A stretch of DNA of 64,000 nucleotides from Sporosarcina sp. D27 (GCF_000586555.1 NZ_AZUC01000046.1:186001-250000), one strand, 5' to 3'. Shown: positions 8,115 through 16,214, counted from the stretch's first letter. Program-made: numbers and translations. Notes: generated by a model from the sequence alone, not told the origin.

Positions 8115-9179
8115 ATGAAGAAATATAGAATAGATGCATCAAAAGGAATGGAATTCGGATTATATTCATTGGGTGATCATATCCTCAATCCCTTGACAGG
8201 TAGCCGCATCTCAGCTCAGCAACGGATACAGGAACTTGTCGAGGTAAGTCAATTAGCAGAACAGGCAGGTATTGACGTGTTCGGTGTAGGGGAAAGTCAT
8301 CAGAAGTACTTTGCATCACAGGCTCATACGGTGATTTTAGGAGCGATTGCACAAGCTACTCAGAAAATAAAAATCACCAGTTCTGCTACTGTGCTCAGTG
8401 TCTTAGATCCTGTACGAGTATACGAAGATTTTTCTACAATCGACTTACTGTCTGACGGTCGTGCTGAAATTGTTGCAGGACGCGGTTCGCGAGTGGGTGC
8501 CTATCAATTATTAGGGGTTGACTTGCAAGATTACGAGGAAATATTTGAAGAAAAGTTAGAACTTCTTAAACAGATTAATGAACAAGAACGCATCACTTGG
8601 CAAGGAAATTACCGGGCACCTCTACAAAACGCAGAAATTCTTCCACAACCTAAAGACGGATCCCTTCCAATTTGGCGGGCCGTCGGAGGACCACCTGCAA
8701 GTGCCATTAAAGCAGGGCATATGGGGATTCCAATGATGCTCACTACATTAGGTGGCCCTGCAATGAATTTCAAACATTCTGTAGATGTATACAGACAGGC
8801 AGCAGAAAATAATGGATTTGATGCACAGAGCTTACCAATTGGAACAACAAGCTTATTCTATGTAGCAGATACGAACAACGAAGCCTTACAAGGTATGTAT
8901 CCACACCTTAATAGTGGATTCCAGGCAATTCGAGGATCCGGTTATCCAAAACAACAATTTGCTCAGTCAATAGATTATCGTGATGCACTGATGGTTGGAA
9001 GTAAAGAACTAATTATCGAAAAGTTGCTATACCAACACGAACTTTACGGAATGCAACGATTTATGGCACAACTTGACTTTGGTGGTGTACCATTCGACAA
9101 AATCATGAAAAATATCGAAATGATCGGAAATGACATTATCCCAGCAATTAAGAAACACACTAGAGAAAAAGGAGAATGA
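8115..9179 (+). CDS. LLM-class flavin-dependent oxidoreductase (luciferase-like)
   Basis: A 354-residue TIM-barrel flavoprotein. It shows the bacterial-luciferase-family pattern: E-F-G-L-Y-S-L-G-D near the N-terminus, E-Q-A-G-I-D-V-F-G-V-G-E-S-H around residues 53-66, and S-D-G-R-A-E-I-V-A-G-R-G-S near 115-127. Such enzymes use reduced FMN, often supplied by a separate reductase, to oxygenate or reduce organic substrates; the next gene encodes such a reductase. The true substrate cannot be inferred. The ATG directly follows the TAA of the dioxygenase gene, indicating coupled translation. Confidence 0.87.
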   Translation: MKKYRIDASKGMEFGLYSLGDHILNPLTGSRISAQQRIQELVEVSQLAEQAGIDVFGVGESHQKYFASQAHTVILGAIAQATQKIKITSSATVLSVLDPVRVYEDFSTIDLLSDGRAEIVAGRGSRVGAYQLLGVDLQDYEEIFEEKLELLKQINEQERITWQGNYRAPLQNAEILPQPKDGSLPIWRAVGGPPASAIKAGHMGIPMMLTTLGGPAMNFKHSVDVYRQAAENNGFDAQSLPIGTTSLFYVADTNNEALQGMYPHLNSGFQAIRGSGYPKQQFAQSIDYRDALMVGSKELIIEKLLYQHELYGMQRFMAQLDFGGVPFDKIMKNIEMIGNDIIPAIKKHTREKGE

Positions 9180-9183
9180 CGTC

Positions 9184-9750
9184 ATGAAAATAGTAATAAT
9201 TTCCGGATCGATTGTAGGCACAAAAACAAAAACAGCCATGCTGAAAACTGAAGAAATTTTCCTACAGAAATACCCGGAACACGATGTACAACTATTGGAT
9301 TTAGCTGACTACCAAATAGAATATAGTGATGGTCGTAACTATATTGATTACGAAGGAGACACCAAATACGTAACTGAAACAATCATGAATGCGGATGCAC
9401 TGATTATTGGTACGCCAGTATTTCAAGCGTCTATTCCTGCGACACTTAAAAATATTTTTGATTTACTTCCTATTCATGCATTCCGTGACAAGGTGGCTAG
9501 TGTTGTCGTCACTGCAGGTACAGCAAAACATTATTTAATGGTTGAGCAACAACTAAAACCAATTTTGTCTTATATGAAAGCACAAATTGTGCCAACCTAT
9601 GTTTTTATTGAAGAACAAGATTTCTTGCGTAAAGAAATTAGTAACGATGATATTATTTTTCGTTTAAATCGCTTGGCAGAAGATACAGTAACAACCTTTG
9701 ATGCATTTGAAGCAATTCGAATAAAAAAAGACGAAGCCTATGGTTTTTAG
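9184..9750 (+). CDS. NAD(P)H-dependent FMN reductase
   Basis: A 188-residue flavodoxin-fold reductase. The N-terminal strand and phosphate loop M-K-I-V-I-I-S-G-S-I-V-G-T-K-T fit the SsuE/MsuE-type FMN reductases, and the segment I-I-G-T-P-V-F-Q-A-S-I-P-A-T-L-K-N follows near residue 80, the flavin-binding signature of the family. It probably supplies reduced FMN to the luciferase-like enzyme encoded just upstream, from which it is four bases away. An earlier in-frame start at 9130 lies within the upstream gene; ATG 9184 is preceded by AAAAAGGAG and starts the conserved fold. Confidence 0.88.
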   Translation: MKIVIISGSIVGTKTKTAMLKTEEIFLQKYPEHDVQLLDLADYQIEYSDGRNYIDYEGDTKYVTETIMNADALIIGTPVFQASIPATLKNIFDLLPIHAFRDKVASVVVTAGTAKHYLMVEQQLKPILSYMKAQIVPTYVFIEEQDFLRKEISNDDIIFRLNRLAEDTVTTFDAFEAIRIKKDEAYGF

Positions 9751-9776
9751 TTTTTAATATACGAGGTGAAGACGAG

Positions 9777-10394
9777 ATGGAATTTCAAGAATTACTCAAG
9801 GTGCGTCGTTCAGCTAACAACTTTTTACCAAATGTCACCATCACTGAGGAAGATCTAATGCCTATTTTCAGCGATGTTAAGCTTGCTCCATCCGCTTTTA
9901 ACTTACAACATACAGAATATATAGTCGTTACAGACAACGAACTAAAAGAAAAAGTACGAGAAGCCGCTTTTGGGCAATACAAGGTACACAGTTCATCTGC
10001 CGTTATAATTGCCATCGCGGATCGTTACGCTTACAAGTGCACAGAAAGCCTCCATCAAGGAATGGTCGACCTTGGAATGATGACCGAGTTTGAGTTAAGA
10101 AACACAATCGAAGATAATTTTACATTTTATGAAGGGCGAGGAGAACAGTTTATGAAAGAAGAAGCCATTCGAAATGCGTCTCTTTCCTCTATGCTCTTCA
10201 TGCTCTCAGCAAAAAATCATGGTTGGGACACTTGCCCGATGATTGGGTACAATGATGAACAACTGCGAAAACTATTAGAAATTCCTGACACGCATGAAAT
10301 TGTGTTAATGATGACCATCGGAAAAGAAAAGGAACAGTCGAGAAGATTGCGCGGCTATCGAAAACCTGTTGGTGAATTTGTGAAATTCATGTAA
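9777..10394 (+). CDS. Nitroreductase-family protein
   Basis: A 205-residue FMN-dependent nitroreductase-family enzyme. It begins M-E-F-Q-E-L-L-K-V-R-R-S-A-N-N-F, the R-R-S motif that contacts the FMN phosphate, and continues with A-P-S-A-F-N-L-Q-H near residue 42. H-G-W-D-T-C-P-M-I-G-Y near 146 fits the substrate-side region. Relatives such as B. subtilis MhqN (YdfN) are induced by quinones and reduce quinones or nitroaromatics with NAD(P)H. Last gene of the MarR-linked operon, 26 bp after the FMN reductase. It fits a pathway that reduces, oxygenates and cleaves aromatic electrophiles. Confidence 0.87.
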   Translation: MEFQELLKVRRSANNFLPNVTITEEDLMPIFSDVKLAPSAFNLQHTEYIVVTDNELKEKVREAAFGQYKVHSSSAVIIAIADRYAYKCTESLHQGMVDLGMMTEFELRNTIEDNFTFYEGRGEQFMKEEAIRNASLSSMLFMLSAKNHGWDTCPMIGYNDEQLRKLLEIPDTHEIVLMMTIGKEKEQSRRLRGYRKPVGEFVKFM

Positions 10395-10877
10395 AGATAA
10401 ACGTTAGCTTTGAAGCTTGCAGTAAAACAGCGAGTCTAACCGAGTAGTTAGACGGATTATTATACACTGAACGATGGCATTAAAAATAATACACAAATAA
10501 TATCAAGTGATAAAAGAATTTACGAATATGCGAAAAATGCAATGCAAACCGAATGACTGGTTTGCATTGCATTTTTCATATAGAAACTGGCTAGTATAGA
10601 AATTGATAGTTTCCTCGACTGGTAACCAGCAACATTTACTTATGACTTCAGTATTAACTACTATCACTAATAGGAAGTTCAAGAATCGTTTTTTACTTCT
10701 GAAAGTGTTGCAAGCTTGTGAATTCCTCATAGCCAAAACATAGAAACAAAATTATGCTCTGAGAGACACACTGATTGGAATGTGTCATAAACTGTTCACA
10801 GACAAAATGTACGTATTCGTAGACGCATTCTGATACGATGGATAGGAAAAAGAAAAAACTTAAAGGGGGAAAGTTCC
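10395..10877. other. 483-bp intergenic region without a gene
   Basis: No reading frame with a ribosome-binding site was seen on either strand. It holds a small stem at 10434-10453 (GTCTAAC/GTTAGAC), a strong terminator hairpin at 10532-10577, and the leader of ccdA with a possible extended -10 (TGATACGAT) near 10831-10840. The remaining sequence between about 10580 and 10800 shows no recognisable feature. Confidence 0.7.
10532..10577. terminator. Long perfect hairpin, probable bidirectional terminator
   Basis: Arms GAAAAATGCAATGCAAACC (10532-10550) and its exact complement (10559-10577) form a 19-bp stem with an 8-base loop; each strand ends in a T5 tract within the stem. Confidence 0.75.
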
Positions 10878-11588
10878 TTGGCAACAGATGTGAACGTATT
10901 CCTTGCATTCGGCGCGGGATTTTTAAGTTTTGTCTCCCCGTGTGTTTTGCCGCTTTACCCAGCATTCATTTCCTATATTACGGGAATGTCGATTGAAGAC
11001 TTGCGCTCAGATAAGAAACGAATGAGCCGCAACGGAATGTTACACACGCTATTTTTCCTTCTTGGATTTTCCATTGTCTTTATATTCCTTGGATTCGGAT
11101 CTTCTTTTATCGGTCGTTTCTTTATCGAGTACATGGATCTTCTTCGGCAAATCGGCGCCATTTTCATCGTATTATTCGGTTTAATGGTAGTTGGGATATT
11201 CACACCCAAGTTTTTAATGCAAGAACACAAGCTGCAATTTAAAAATCGTCCATCCGGTTACCTAGGTTCTGCACTCATCGGGCTTGCATTTTCAGCAGGA
11301 TGGCAACCATGTATGGGGCCGATCATTGGAGCCATTATTGGTCTTGCCGCTTCTAACCCTGGTTCGAGTATGCTGTACATGATGACCTACGTCCTTGGAT
11401 TCGCGATTCCGTTTTTCGTTCTTTCATTCTTCGTGACACGTCTTGGATGGATCCGGAAACACAATCGTACGATTATGCGGATTGGTGGAGCCTTCATGAT
11501 CGTCTTCGGTATCGTGTTATTCTTTGACGGCATGACGTACTTAATCAGCTTACTCAGTCCAATCTTTGGAGATTTCCAAGGTTTTTGA
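10878..11588 (+). CDS. ccdA: Cytochrome c biogenesis protein CcdA
   Basis: A 236-residue membrane protein with six predicted helices. It transfers reducing equivalents across the membrane to extracytoplasmic thiol-disulfide proteins that keep apocytochrome c cysteines reduced. The redox pair is visible: Cys22 in S-P-C-V-L-P and Cys145 in W-Q-P-C-M-G-P. The start is TTG at 10878 with AAAGGGGGAAAG upstream; it leaves the usual short N-terminus. It is followed by a thioredoxin-like gene and ccdC as an operon; in B. subtilis the intervening gene is a CheY-like protein (yneI), so the thioredoxin here is a local difference. Confidence 0.93.
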   Translation: MATDVNVFLAFGAGFLSFVSPCVLPLYPAFISYITGMSIEDLRSDKKRMSRNGMLHTLFFLLGFSIVFIFLGFGSSFIGRFFIEYMDLLRQIGAIFIVLFGLMVVGIFTPKFLMQEHKLQFKNRPSGYLGSALIGLAFSAGWQPCMGPIIGAIIGLAASNPGSSMLYMMTYVLGFAIPFFVLSFFVTRLGWIRKHNRTIMRIGGAFMIVFGIVLFFDGMTYLISLLSPIFGDFQGF

Positions 11589-11608
11589 CCATCAAGGAGG
11601 ATTGAACA

Positions 11609-11929
11609 ATGAACGAAGTTATGTCTTTTCAAGCATGGCGAGAACTTTTAACACAACAAGAAGCGATGCTATTATTCGTGAAAACGGATCATTGTTCTGT
11701 ATGTGATGGGCTGTATCCACAAGTGGAAGTGCTTACTGAACAGTATCCATTTCCGTTCTATTATGTAAATGTCGCAAAAGTGCCAGAAATGGCAGGGCAG
11801 CTTTCTCTGTTTACAGCACCTGTGGTATTGTTATTTAGGCAAGGAAAAGAAATGACTCGGTTTGCTCGTTTTGTTCCGATGGAGCAACTTCGCAACCGGT
11901 TGGAGGAACTGAAGGAGGCGCGCGGATGA
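11609..11929 (+). CDS. Thioredoxin-family protein
   Basis: A 106-residue single-domain thioredoxin-fold protein. The active site is C29-S-V-C32 within T-D-H-C-S-V-C-D-G-L, and the cis-proline segment T-A-P-V-V-L-L-F follows near residue 70. There is no signal peptide or membrane helix, so it acts in the cytoplasm, and its position between ccdA and ccdC suggests it may feed electrons to CcdA or otherwise serve thiol redox balance. Starts 20 bp after ccdA with AAGGAGG; its stop overlaps the ccdC start by four bases (ATGA). Confidence 0.85.
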   Translation: MNEVMSFQAWRELLTQQEAMLLFVKTDHCSVCDGLYPQVEVLTEQYPFPFYYVNVAKVPEMAGQLSLFTAPVVLLFRQGKEMTRFARFVPMEQLRNRLEELKEARG

Positions 11930-12453
11930 GTCAACTCCAAGAACTGATAGATACGGTTTTTAATAACATCCCGTCCGTCTATTTAATCGTCGGCTCGACA
12001 GTTGTATTTTTCTTCATGGGGATTTTGGCGTTCTTTGTTCGGTCTAAAGCAGCTGAACGCCCGATTTCTCCGATTCGTATTGTGTTACCACCGTTATTCA
12101 TGTCTTCTGGGATGCTCATGTTTTTGTTCACACAGTTCCAAGTACCGTGGAGTCAGGTAATCGAAGCAGCGGGAGTAGGGCTACTCTTTTCAACGATCTT
12201 GATCGCAACGACAAACTTCGAACACAAAAATGGTCAATTGTTCGTCAAGCGGTCAAAAGCATTCATCGTCATTTTGGCGAGTTTACTCGTCTTCCGTCTG
12301 GTCGCTAAACTGATCCTCAGTAGCTCAATCGACGTGGGGGAACTTGCCGGCATGTTCTTCATCTTAGCATTTTCGATGATTGTCCCATGGCGCATCGGCA
12401 TGCTCATCAAATACAATAACCTGAAAAAAAGAGAGAGACTCACGGTCAAATGA
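11926..12453 (+). CDS. ccdC: CcdC family membrane protein (YneJ, DUF1453-like)
   Basis: A 175-residue integral membrane protein with about five helices, including the P-S-V-Y-L-I-V-G-S-T-V-V-F-F-F-M-G first helix and the conserved P-I-S-P-I-R-I-V-L-P-P segment of the CcdC family. In B. subtilis ccdC lies close to ccdA, but is not essential for cytochrome c maturation and its function is unknown. Translationally coupled to the thioredoxin gene. Its stop codon falls inside the terminator hairpin shared with the convergent yneK-like gene. Confidence 0.85.
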   Translation: MSQLQELIDTVFNNIPSVYLIVGSTVVFFFMGILAFFVRSKAAERPISPIRIVLPPLFMSSGMLMFLFTQFQVPWSQVIEAAGVGLLFSTILIATTNFEHKNGQLFVKRSKAFIVILASLLVFRLVAKLILSSSIDVGELAGMFFILAFSMIVPWRIGMLIKYNNLKKRERLTVK

Positions 12454-12470
12454 CCAGGTCTCTCTCTTTT
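12427..12470. terminator. Bidirectional terminator between ccdC and the yneK-like gene
   Basis: AAAAGAGAGAGAC (12427-12439) pairs perfectly with GTCTCTCTCTTTT (12458-12470), giving a 13-bp stem with T tracts on both strands between convergent genes. Confidence 0.85.
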
Positions 12471-12474
12471 GGTG

Positions 12475-12897
12475 TTAAAAAAGATGCTCATATGGTGTCA
12501 TGTCGACATCCATAGTCGTGAGCTTCTTGCGTAAAAATTTGTGGTCGCGTTTTGGAGTCGCTACGATATACCCTCGGATGATGTGATCAAATTCAATCGT
12601 CTTAGCACACTCATCCAATGCGATTTGTCCAATACGACCGGCAATCTTCTGCTTCGCTACCGGACGGAATAGTTCGGGAACTGGCTGAACGAGCTCATTC
12701 AATAACCCCTTCGCTTCCTTATTCCATAGGTGAAGCGAACGATCCACGTAGTACTCTTCCCAGTCCAATGTCGACTTGCCATCTTCCTTCGGGAACACTT
12801 TAAGGAACTTGCGGAACATGAAAAATCCACCTATCGCAAACAAACCGATTAAAACAATACACCAAAATACAATAAACCAGATAAACCAGCCTGGCAT
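12475..12897 (-). CDS. YneK-like protein (DUF2621)
   Basis: A 140-residue protein with one N-terminal membrane helix (W-F-I-W-F-I-V-F-W-C-I-V-L-I-G-L, residues 3-27) and a soluble, charged remainder containing W-E-E-Y-Y-V-D-R-S. It matches the DUF2621/YneK family, which sits next to ccdC in B. subtilis as here. Function unknown; the topology suggests a membrane-anchored cytoplasmic or extracellular domain. Convergent with ccdC, sharing its terminator. Start ATG has AGAGGTGAAC upstream on the minus strand. Confidence 0.85.
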   Translation of the reverse strand: MPGWFIWFIVFWCIVLIGLFAIGGFFMFRKFLKVFPKEDGKSTLDWEEYYVDRSLHLWNKEAKGLLNELVQPVPELFRPVAKQKIAGRIGQIALDECAKTIEFDHIIRGYIVATPKRDHKFLRKKLTTMDVDMTPYEHLF

Positions 12898-13023
12898 AAT
12901 ACGTTCACCTCTTTAAGACTCTCTATGCTATCAATTGTAACCGTAAACTTAAAAACTTTCACGAACATTGTATCCTTTTCTGCAAGTTTCGTCTATCTAG
13001 ACTGTGAAAGGAGGGGAACGCAC

Positions 13024-13245
13024 ATGGCAGCAGCACTCGAATTTCAAACAGCAGTCGGTAAGATTTTCTACAATGCAGGCTCAACACCCGATGGACGTCT
13101 CATCCGCAAGTCAAAGACCTACCGTTTCGTCGAACAAAATGCAACACCGGCTAACTTACAGCTAGCACTAGCTTCACTTGGCCAACTGTCAGCTATGACC
13201 GTCATGTCTTATGAAAAAATCGTCACATCCGAAATCACAAACTAA
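13024..13245 (+). CDS. DUF1659 small protein
   Basis: A 73-residue protein beginning M-A-A-A-L-E-F-Q-T-A-V-G-K with the G-R-L-I-R-K-S-K-T-Y segment of DUF1659 proteins. The start at 13024 is chosen because AGGAGGGG lies directly upstream, whereas the longer frame has no ribosome-binding site. The family has no known function. It is the first of three tiny genes (DUF1659, DUF2922, YvrJ) with strong ribosome-binding sites, a set commonly seen together in Bacillales. No signal peptide or membrane segment. Confidence 0.85.
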   Translation: MAAALEFQTAVGKIFYNAGSTPDGRLIRKSKTYRFVEQNATPANLQLALASLGQLSAMTVMSYEKIVTSEITN

Positions 13246-13270
13246 CTAACCGAAAAGGAGGAATTCACAA

Positions 13271-13492
13271 ATGGCACTCACACTTCAACTCGTTTTCACG
13301 AAGTCAGATGGAAAGGATTTTGTCTTAACGGTCGATGAACCGCGACCAGGGATCACACCGACAGAAGTCCAAACCGCAATGGAGCAAATTATTGCTTCCG
13401 GTGTCTTTAAAAAAGACGGAGAGGTTCTCACGGCTGTGAAAAGCGCTCGAATTATCGATCGCTCAACGAACGATCTAATCAGCAGCAAATAA
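13271..13492 (+). CDS. DUF2922 small protein
   Basis: A 73-residue protein, M-A-L-T-L-Q-L-V-F, with G-K-D-F-V-L-T-V-D-E-P-R-P-G-I-T near the middle and A-R-I-I-D-R-S-T near the C-terminus; these fit DUF2922. It is the same length as the DUF1659 protein 25 bp upstream and both resemble short beta-rich domains, so they may be related partners. Function unknown. Start ATG follows AAAGGAGGAATTC. A strong terminator comes 16 bp after the stop. Confidence 0.85.
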   Translation: MALTLQLVFTKSDGKDFVLTVDEPRPGITPTEVQTAMEQIIASGVFKKDGEVLTAVKSARIIDRSTNDLISSK

Positions 13493-13508
13493 TAAGACAA
13501 GAGTTGGT

Positions 13509-13543
13509 AAGCCGATCCCTCGTCAACTGACAGGGATCGGCTT
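13509..13543 (+). terminator. Terminator after DUF1659/DUF2922 genes
   Basis: AAGCCGATCCCT (13509-13520) pairs with AGGGATCGGCTT (13532-13543), followed by further T. Confidence 0.85.
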
Positions 13544-13613
13544 TTAAAAACTTTACGACAGAACATTCTGGTGTTCACAGTACAAGGATGTACATCTAAA
13601 GGAGGCGAATGTG

Positions 13614-13754
13614 ATGGAACAATTGTTGGAACAAACGATGGGGTTCATCCAAGAGGTGGGCTTTCCAGTTTTTGTTTCCTTCTATCTGCTCCACCGTCTA
13701 GAAGTGAAACTCGAAGCGATCCATGGGGCTCTTGTCACTCTAAAAGTGAAGTAA
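13614..13754 (+). CDS. YvrJ-family small protein
   Basis: A 46-residue protein: M-E-Q-L-L-E-Q-T-M-G-F-I-Q-E-V-G-F-P-V-F-V-S-F-Y-L-L-H-R-L-E, with the G-F-P-V-F-V-S-F-Y-L-L-x-R signature of the YvrJ family and one short hydrophobic helix (residues 15-28). AAAGGAGG lies upstream; GTG at 13611 is an alternative start one codon earlier. Function unknown. It is separated from DUF2922 by a terminator, so it may have its own promoter in 13545-13600. Confidence 0.85.
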   Translation: MEQLLEQTMGFIQEVGFPVFVSFYLLHRLEVKLEAIHGALVTLKVK

Positions 13755-13772
13755 GCTTCACATAACCGACAA

Positions 13773-13817
13773 ACAAACGCCAAACAACCTGAGAATCCGC
13801 GGTTGTTTGGCGTTTGT
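13773..13817 (+). terminator. Hairpin terminator after the yvrJ-like gene
   Basis: ACAAACGCCAAACAACC (13773-13789) and its exact complement (13801-13817) form a 17-bp stem with an 11-base loop. The T tract downstream is poor. Confidence 0.7.
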
Positions 13818-13863
13818 CTGTTCGATATGATAAGGTAAATGCATAGAGTTTGGGGGAAGAGTT

Positions 13864-14451
13864 ATGAAGAAAAAAGTACTAGTTTTTGGCGTATTCATGA
13901 TGGCACTTGTATTAAGTGCTTGTTCGGGTGGGTTTAAAGCAGATCATAATTATAGCATCGAACCCTTCGACTTTACGAACCAAAACAACGAGTCTGTCGC
14001 ATTGGATGACTTAAAAGGTGAGATTTGGTTAGCACAGTTTGTCTTCACGACCTGCACGAGTGTCTGTCCACCTATGATGTCCAATATGTCGGAGCTCCAG
14101 GAGAAATTAATCGAGAAAGATATAAAAGACTACAAAATTGTTTCTTTCAGCGTAGATCCTGAAGTAGACACACCAGAAAAATTAGGTAAATACTTAGAAG
14201 GTTTCAGTGTTCCAGATCCATCAAAGTGGGAGATGCTCACTGGATACACAATGGCAGACATCAACGATCTCGCAGTAAAATCATTTAAAATGCCAGTCAT
14301 CGACGATCCGAACACTGACCAAGTCGTTCACGGTTCCAGATTCGGACTGGTCAATAAGGAAGGCAAGGTCGTCAAATTGTATCCTGGATACGAGGACGTT
14401 CCATTCGATACCATTGTGTCGGATATGAAAGCCCTAAGCAAAGAAGACTAA
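13864..14451 (+). CDS. SCO1/SenC-family copper chaperone lipoprotein
   Basis: A 195-residue lipoprotein with signal peptide and lipobox L-S-A-C (Cys20). The thioredoxin-fold domain has the copper-binding motif T-C64-T-S-V-C68-P and the distal ligand His156 in V-V-H-G-S-R-F. SCO proteins (B. subtilis YpmQ) deliver copper to the CuA site of cytochrome c oxidase on the outer face of the membrane. GGGGGAAGAG precedes the ATG. It forms an operon with the lytic transglycosylase gene 24 bp downstream. All three metal ligands are present. Confidence 0.92.
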   Translation: MKKKVLVFGVFMMALVLSACSGGFKADHNYSIEPFDFTNQNNESVALDDLKGEIWLAQFVFTTCTSVCPPMMSNMSELQEKLIEKDIKDYKIVSFSVDPEVDTPEKLGKYLEGFSVPDPSKWEMLTGYTMADINDLAVKSFKMPVIDDPNTDQVVHGSRFGLVNKEGKVVKLYPGYEDVPFDTIVSDMKALSKED

Positions 14452-14475
14452 TCGGCAGAGAGAGGAGAGGGACGA

Positions 14476-15138
14476 GTGAAGAAAAAGAAAAAGAAACGCA
14501 GCTTATCAGCGAAAGGCAAGATTGTCATGATTGCGTTGCTCATTCCCGTTTCAGTCGTCCTGTTCACCTTGACTGCGATTATCTGGACAAGTCTCCGGCA
14601 CCCTGAAGTCATAAAAAAATCCGCCAGCACGTTGATGGATTTGTCAGATCGACATGGTGGGTTGACCATTCCAGATGAGTATATCCCCATTTATAAAGCA
14701 GCAGCAGAAGAGTATGACGTTCCGTGGACACTACTTGCTGCACATCACCGGGTCGAAACGCGTTTTTCCACTATGAAAACAATGGTTTCCCCGACAGGTG
14801 CAGAAGGGCATATGCAATTCATGCCGTGTACGTTTGTGGGATGGAGCTATCCTGGTTGTAAAGACTTAGGAAAAGGAAATATCCCAGAAGAGGATAAAAC
14901 CAACCCTGATATTATTGCAAAATATGGAGGTTATGGGGTAGATGGAAATGGTGATGGAATTGCCGACCCTTACAACTTGGAAGATGCTATCTTTAGCGCC
15001 GCTAACTACCTAGCACAAAGTGGAGCGGCAGACGGACATATCGAGAAAGCGATTTTCCACTACAATCATAGCGATAAATATGTAGAAGACGTACTTTGGT
15101 TTTTTGATGAATACGAAGCGCAACAAACTCAAAAATAA
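14476..15138 (+). CDS. Membrane-anchored lytic transglycosylase (SLT domain)
   Basis: A 220-residue protein with a lysine-rich cytoplasmic start, one membrane helix (about residues 16-38) and an extracytoplasmic lysozyme-like domain. The likely catalytic residue is Glu94 in A-A-H-H-R-V-E-T-R-F, followed by the SLT pattern S-P-T-G-A-E-G-H-M-Q-F-M-P, then a D-G-N-G-D-G segment and A-A-N-Y-L-A near the end. Such enzymes cleave peptidoglycan glycan strands. The start is GTG at 14476 behind GGAGAGG. Co-transcribed with the SCO gene. Confidence 0.87.
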   Translation: MKKKKKKRSLSAKGKIVMIALLIPVSVVLFTLTAIIWTSLRHPEVIKKSASTLMDLSDRHGGLTIPDEYIPIYKAAAEEYDVPWTLLAAHHRVETRFSTMKTMVSPTGAEGHMQFMPCTFVGWSYPGCKDLGKGNIPEEDKTNPDIIAKYGGYGVDGNGDGIADPYNLEDAIFSAANYLAQSGAADGHIEKAIFHYNHSDKYVEDVLWFFDEYEAQQTQK

Positions 15139-15169
15139 AAGGACTCCGCAAATTGCGGAGTCCTTTTTG
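15137..15169. terminator. Bidirectional terminator
   Basis: AAAAGGACTCCGC (15137-15149) pairs with GCGGAGTCCTTTT (15155-15167) around a 5-base loop, between the convergent transglycosylase and GlsB-type genes. Confidence 0.9.
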
Positions 15170-15424
15170 TTATGCTGCTTTTCGCATGGCTTTCATAATC
15201 AGACTTACGATGAAGACTAGGATGACTGCACCGATAATCGCTGGAACGAGATAGAAATCTGAGACTTTTGGTCCCCAAGAACCAAGTAGCATTCCGCCAA
15301 CCCATGCCCCTACGATACCTGCAATTATATTACCAATAATTCCGCCTGGGATATCTTTCCCTAAAATAAGGCCGGCAAGCCAACCTATAATTCCGCCGAT
15401 GATTAAGAACCAAATGAAACTCAT
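15170..15424 (-). CDS. GlsB/YeaQ/YmgE-family membrane protein
   Basis: An 84-residue protein made of three glycine-rich membrane helices: F-I-W-F-L-I-I-G-G-I-I-G-W-L-A-G at the start, then G-G-I-I-G-N-I-I-A-G-I-V-G-A-W-V-G-G, then a valine-rich helix. This matches the transglycosylase-associated/GlsB family, small proteins often tied to stress responses, with no enzymatic activity shown. AAGGAGAGG precedes the ATG. A sigma-B promoter was looked for and not seen. Confidence 0.88.
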   Translation of the reverse strand: MSFIWFLIIGGIIGWLAGLILGKDIPGGIIGNIIAGIVGAWVGGMLLGSWGPKVSDFYLVPAIIGAVILVFIVSLIMKAMRKAA

Positions 15425-15548
15425 TTGAAATCCTCTCCTTTTTGTTAATATAGTATGTCTGTTCTAGTAAGTATAATAACCGTAAATGACCTACTTGAAA
15501 CATATTAGCGAAAAATGTTCATACTCATTGATTGGATTTTGCAAAAAT

Positions 15549-16094
15549 TTATCGAATAATGGTGGCACCCAGCGTGTTTTCAAAATGACGCAATGCCCAG
15601 TCATGTCCAGCTGTGTCAAAACTTGCAACACCTTGTTCATGAATTACCGTGGTAAATCCTTTGTTATATGCATCTACAGAAGTATGCAAAATACAAATAT
15701 CGGTACAGACGCCGACTAGGTGGATTTCTTGAATGCCACGAGCCCGCAACCAAATTTCAAGTTCTGTTCCTGCGAATGCACTGTAACGGGTTTTATCCAT
15801 CCAGTGGATCGAATTTCGGTTATCTTCGTAGAGTTGTTTTAATGATCCAAACGGTTCTCTCCCAGCAGTTCCTCGTATGTTATGTGGAGGGAATAGACGT
15901 GATTCCGGGTGATACGAATCATTTTCGTCATGAACGTCCACTGCAAAGACAACAGATTCACCTTGGTTGATAAACTTCTTAGTCAGTTGCTCGATATACT
16001 CTTCTAGTGCAATTCCGGGTGCTCCACACGTCAACGCTCCATCTTCTGCTACGAAATCTTCAGTGTAGTCAATAACCAGTAATGCTTTCTTCAC
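15549..16094 (-). CDS. pncA: Nicotinamidase (YueJ/PncA-like)
   Basis: A 181-residue cysteine hydrolase converting nicotinamide to nicotinate in NAD salvage. The catalytic triad is Asp9 (V-I-D-Y-T-E-D-F), Lys101 (M-D-K-T-R-Y-S-A-F-A-G) and Cys134 (V-C-T-D-I-C-I-L-H); metal ligands D-V-H and the later Y-H-P follow near residues 53-62. The frame extends 20 codons further upstream, but GTG at 16092-16094 behind AGAGG aligns with the B. subtilis YueJ N-terminus. L-F-P-P-H-N-I-R-G-T is also typical of that enzyme. Single-gene unit, divergent from acnA. Confidence 0.88.
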   Translation of the reverse strand: MKKALLVIDYTEDFVAEDGALTCGAPGIALEEYIEQLTKKFINQGESVVFAVDVHDENDSYHPESRLFPPHNIRGTAGREPFGSLKQLYEDNRNSIHWMDKTRYSAFAGTELEIWLRARGIQEIHLVGVCTDICILHTSVDAYNKGFTTVIHEQGVASFDTAGHDWALRHFENTLGATIIR

Positions 16095-16214
16095 ATCTAG
16101 CACATCCTCTACATATTCTGATTCCATTATGCACATTCCGGAAAAAATATGCATCTTTTCGTATGTCGAGATATCTATCGTGTTTCCTTATGGATTACTA
16201 TAAATTTAATGTAA

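Noticed and set aside
13500..13860. tRNA or small structured RNA genes among the intergenic hairpins
   Set aside because: The hairpins here are simple rho-independent terminators; no cloverleaf or known riboswitch core was recognised here or elsewhere in the window.
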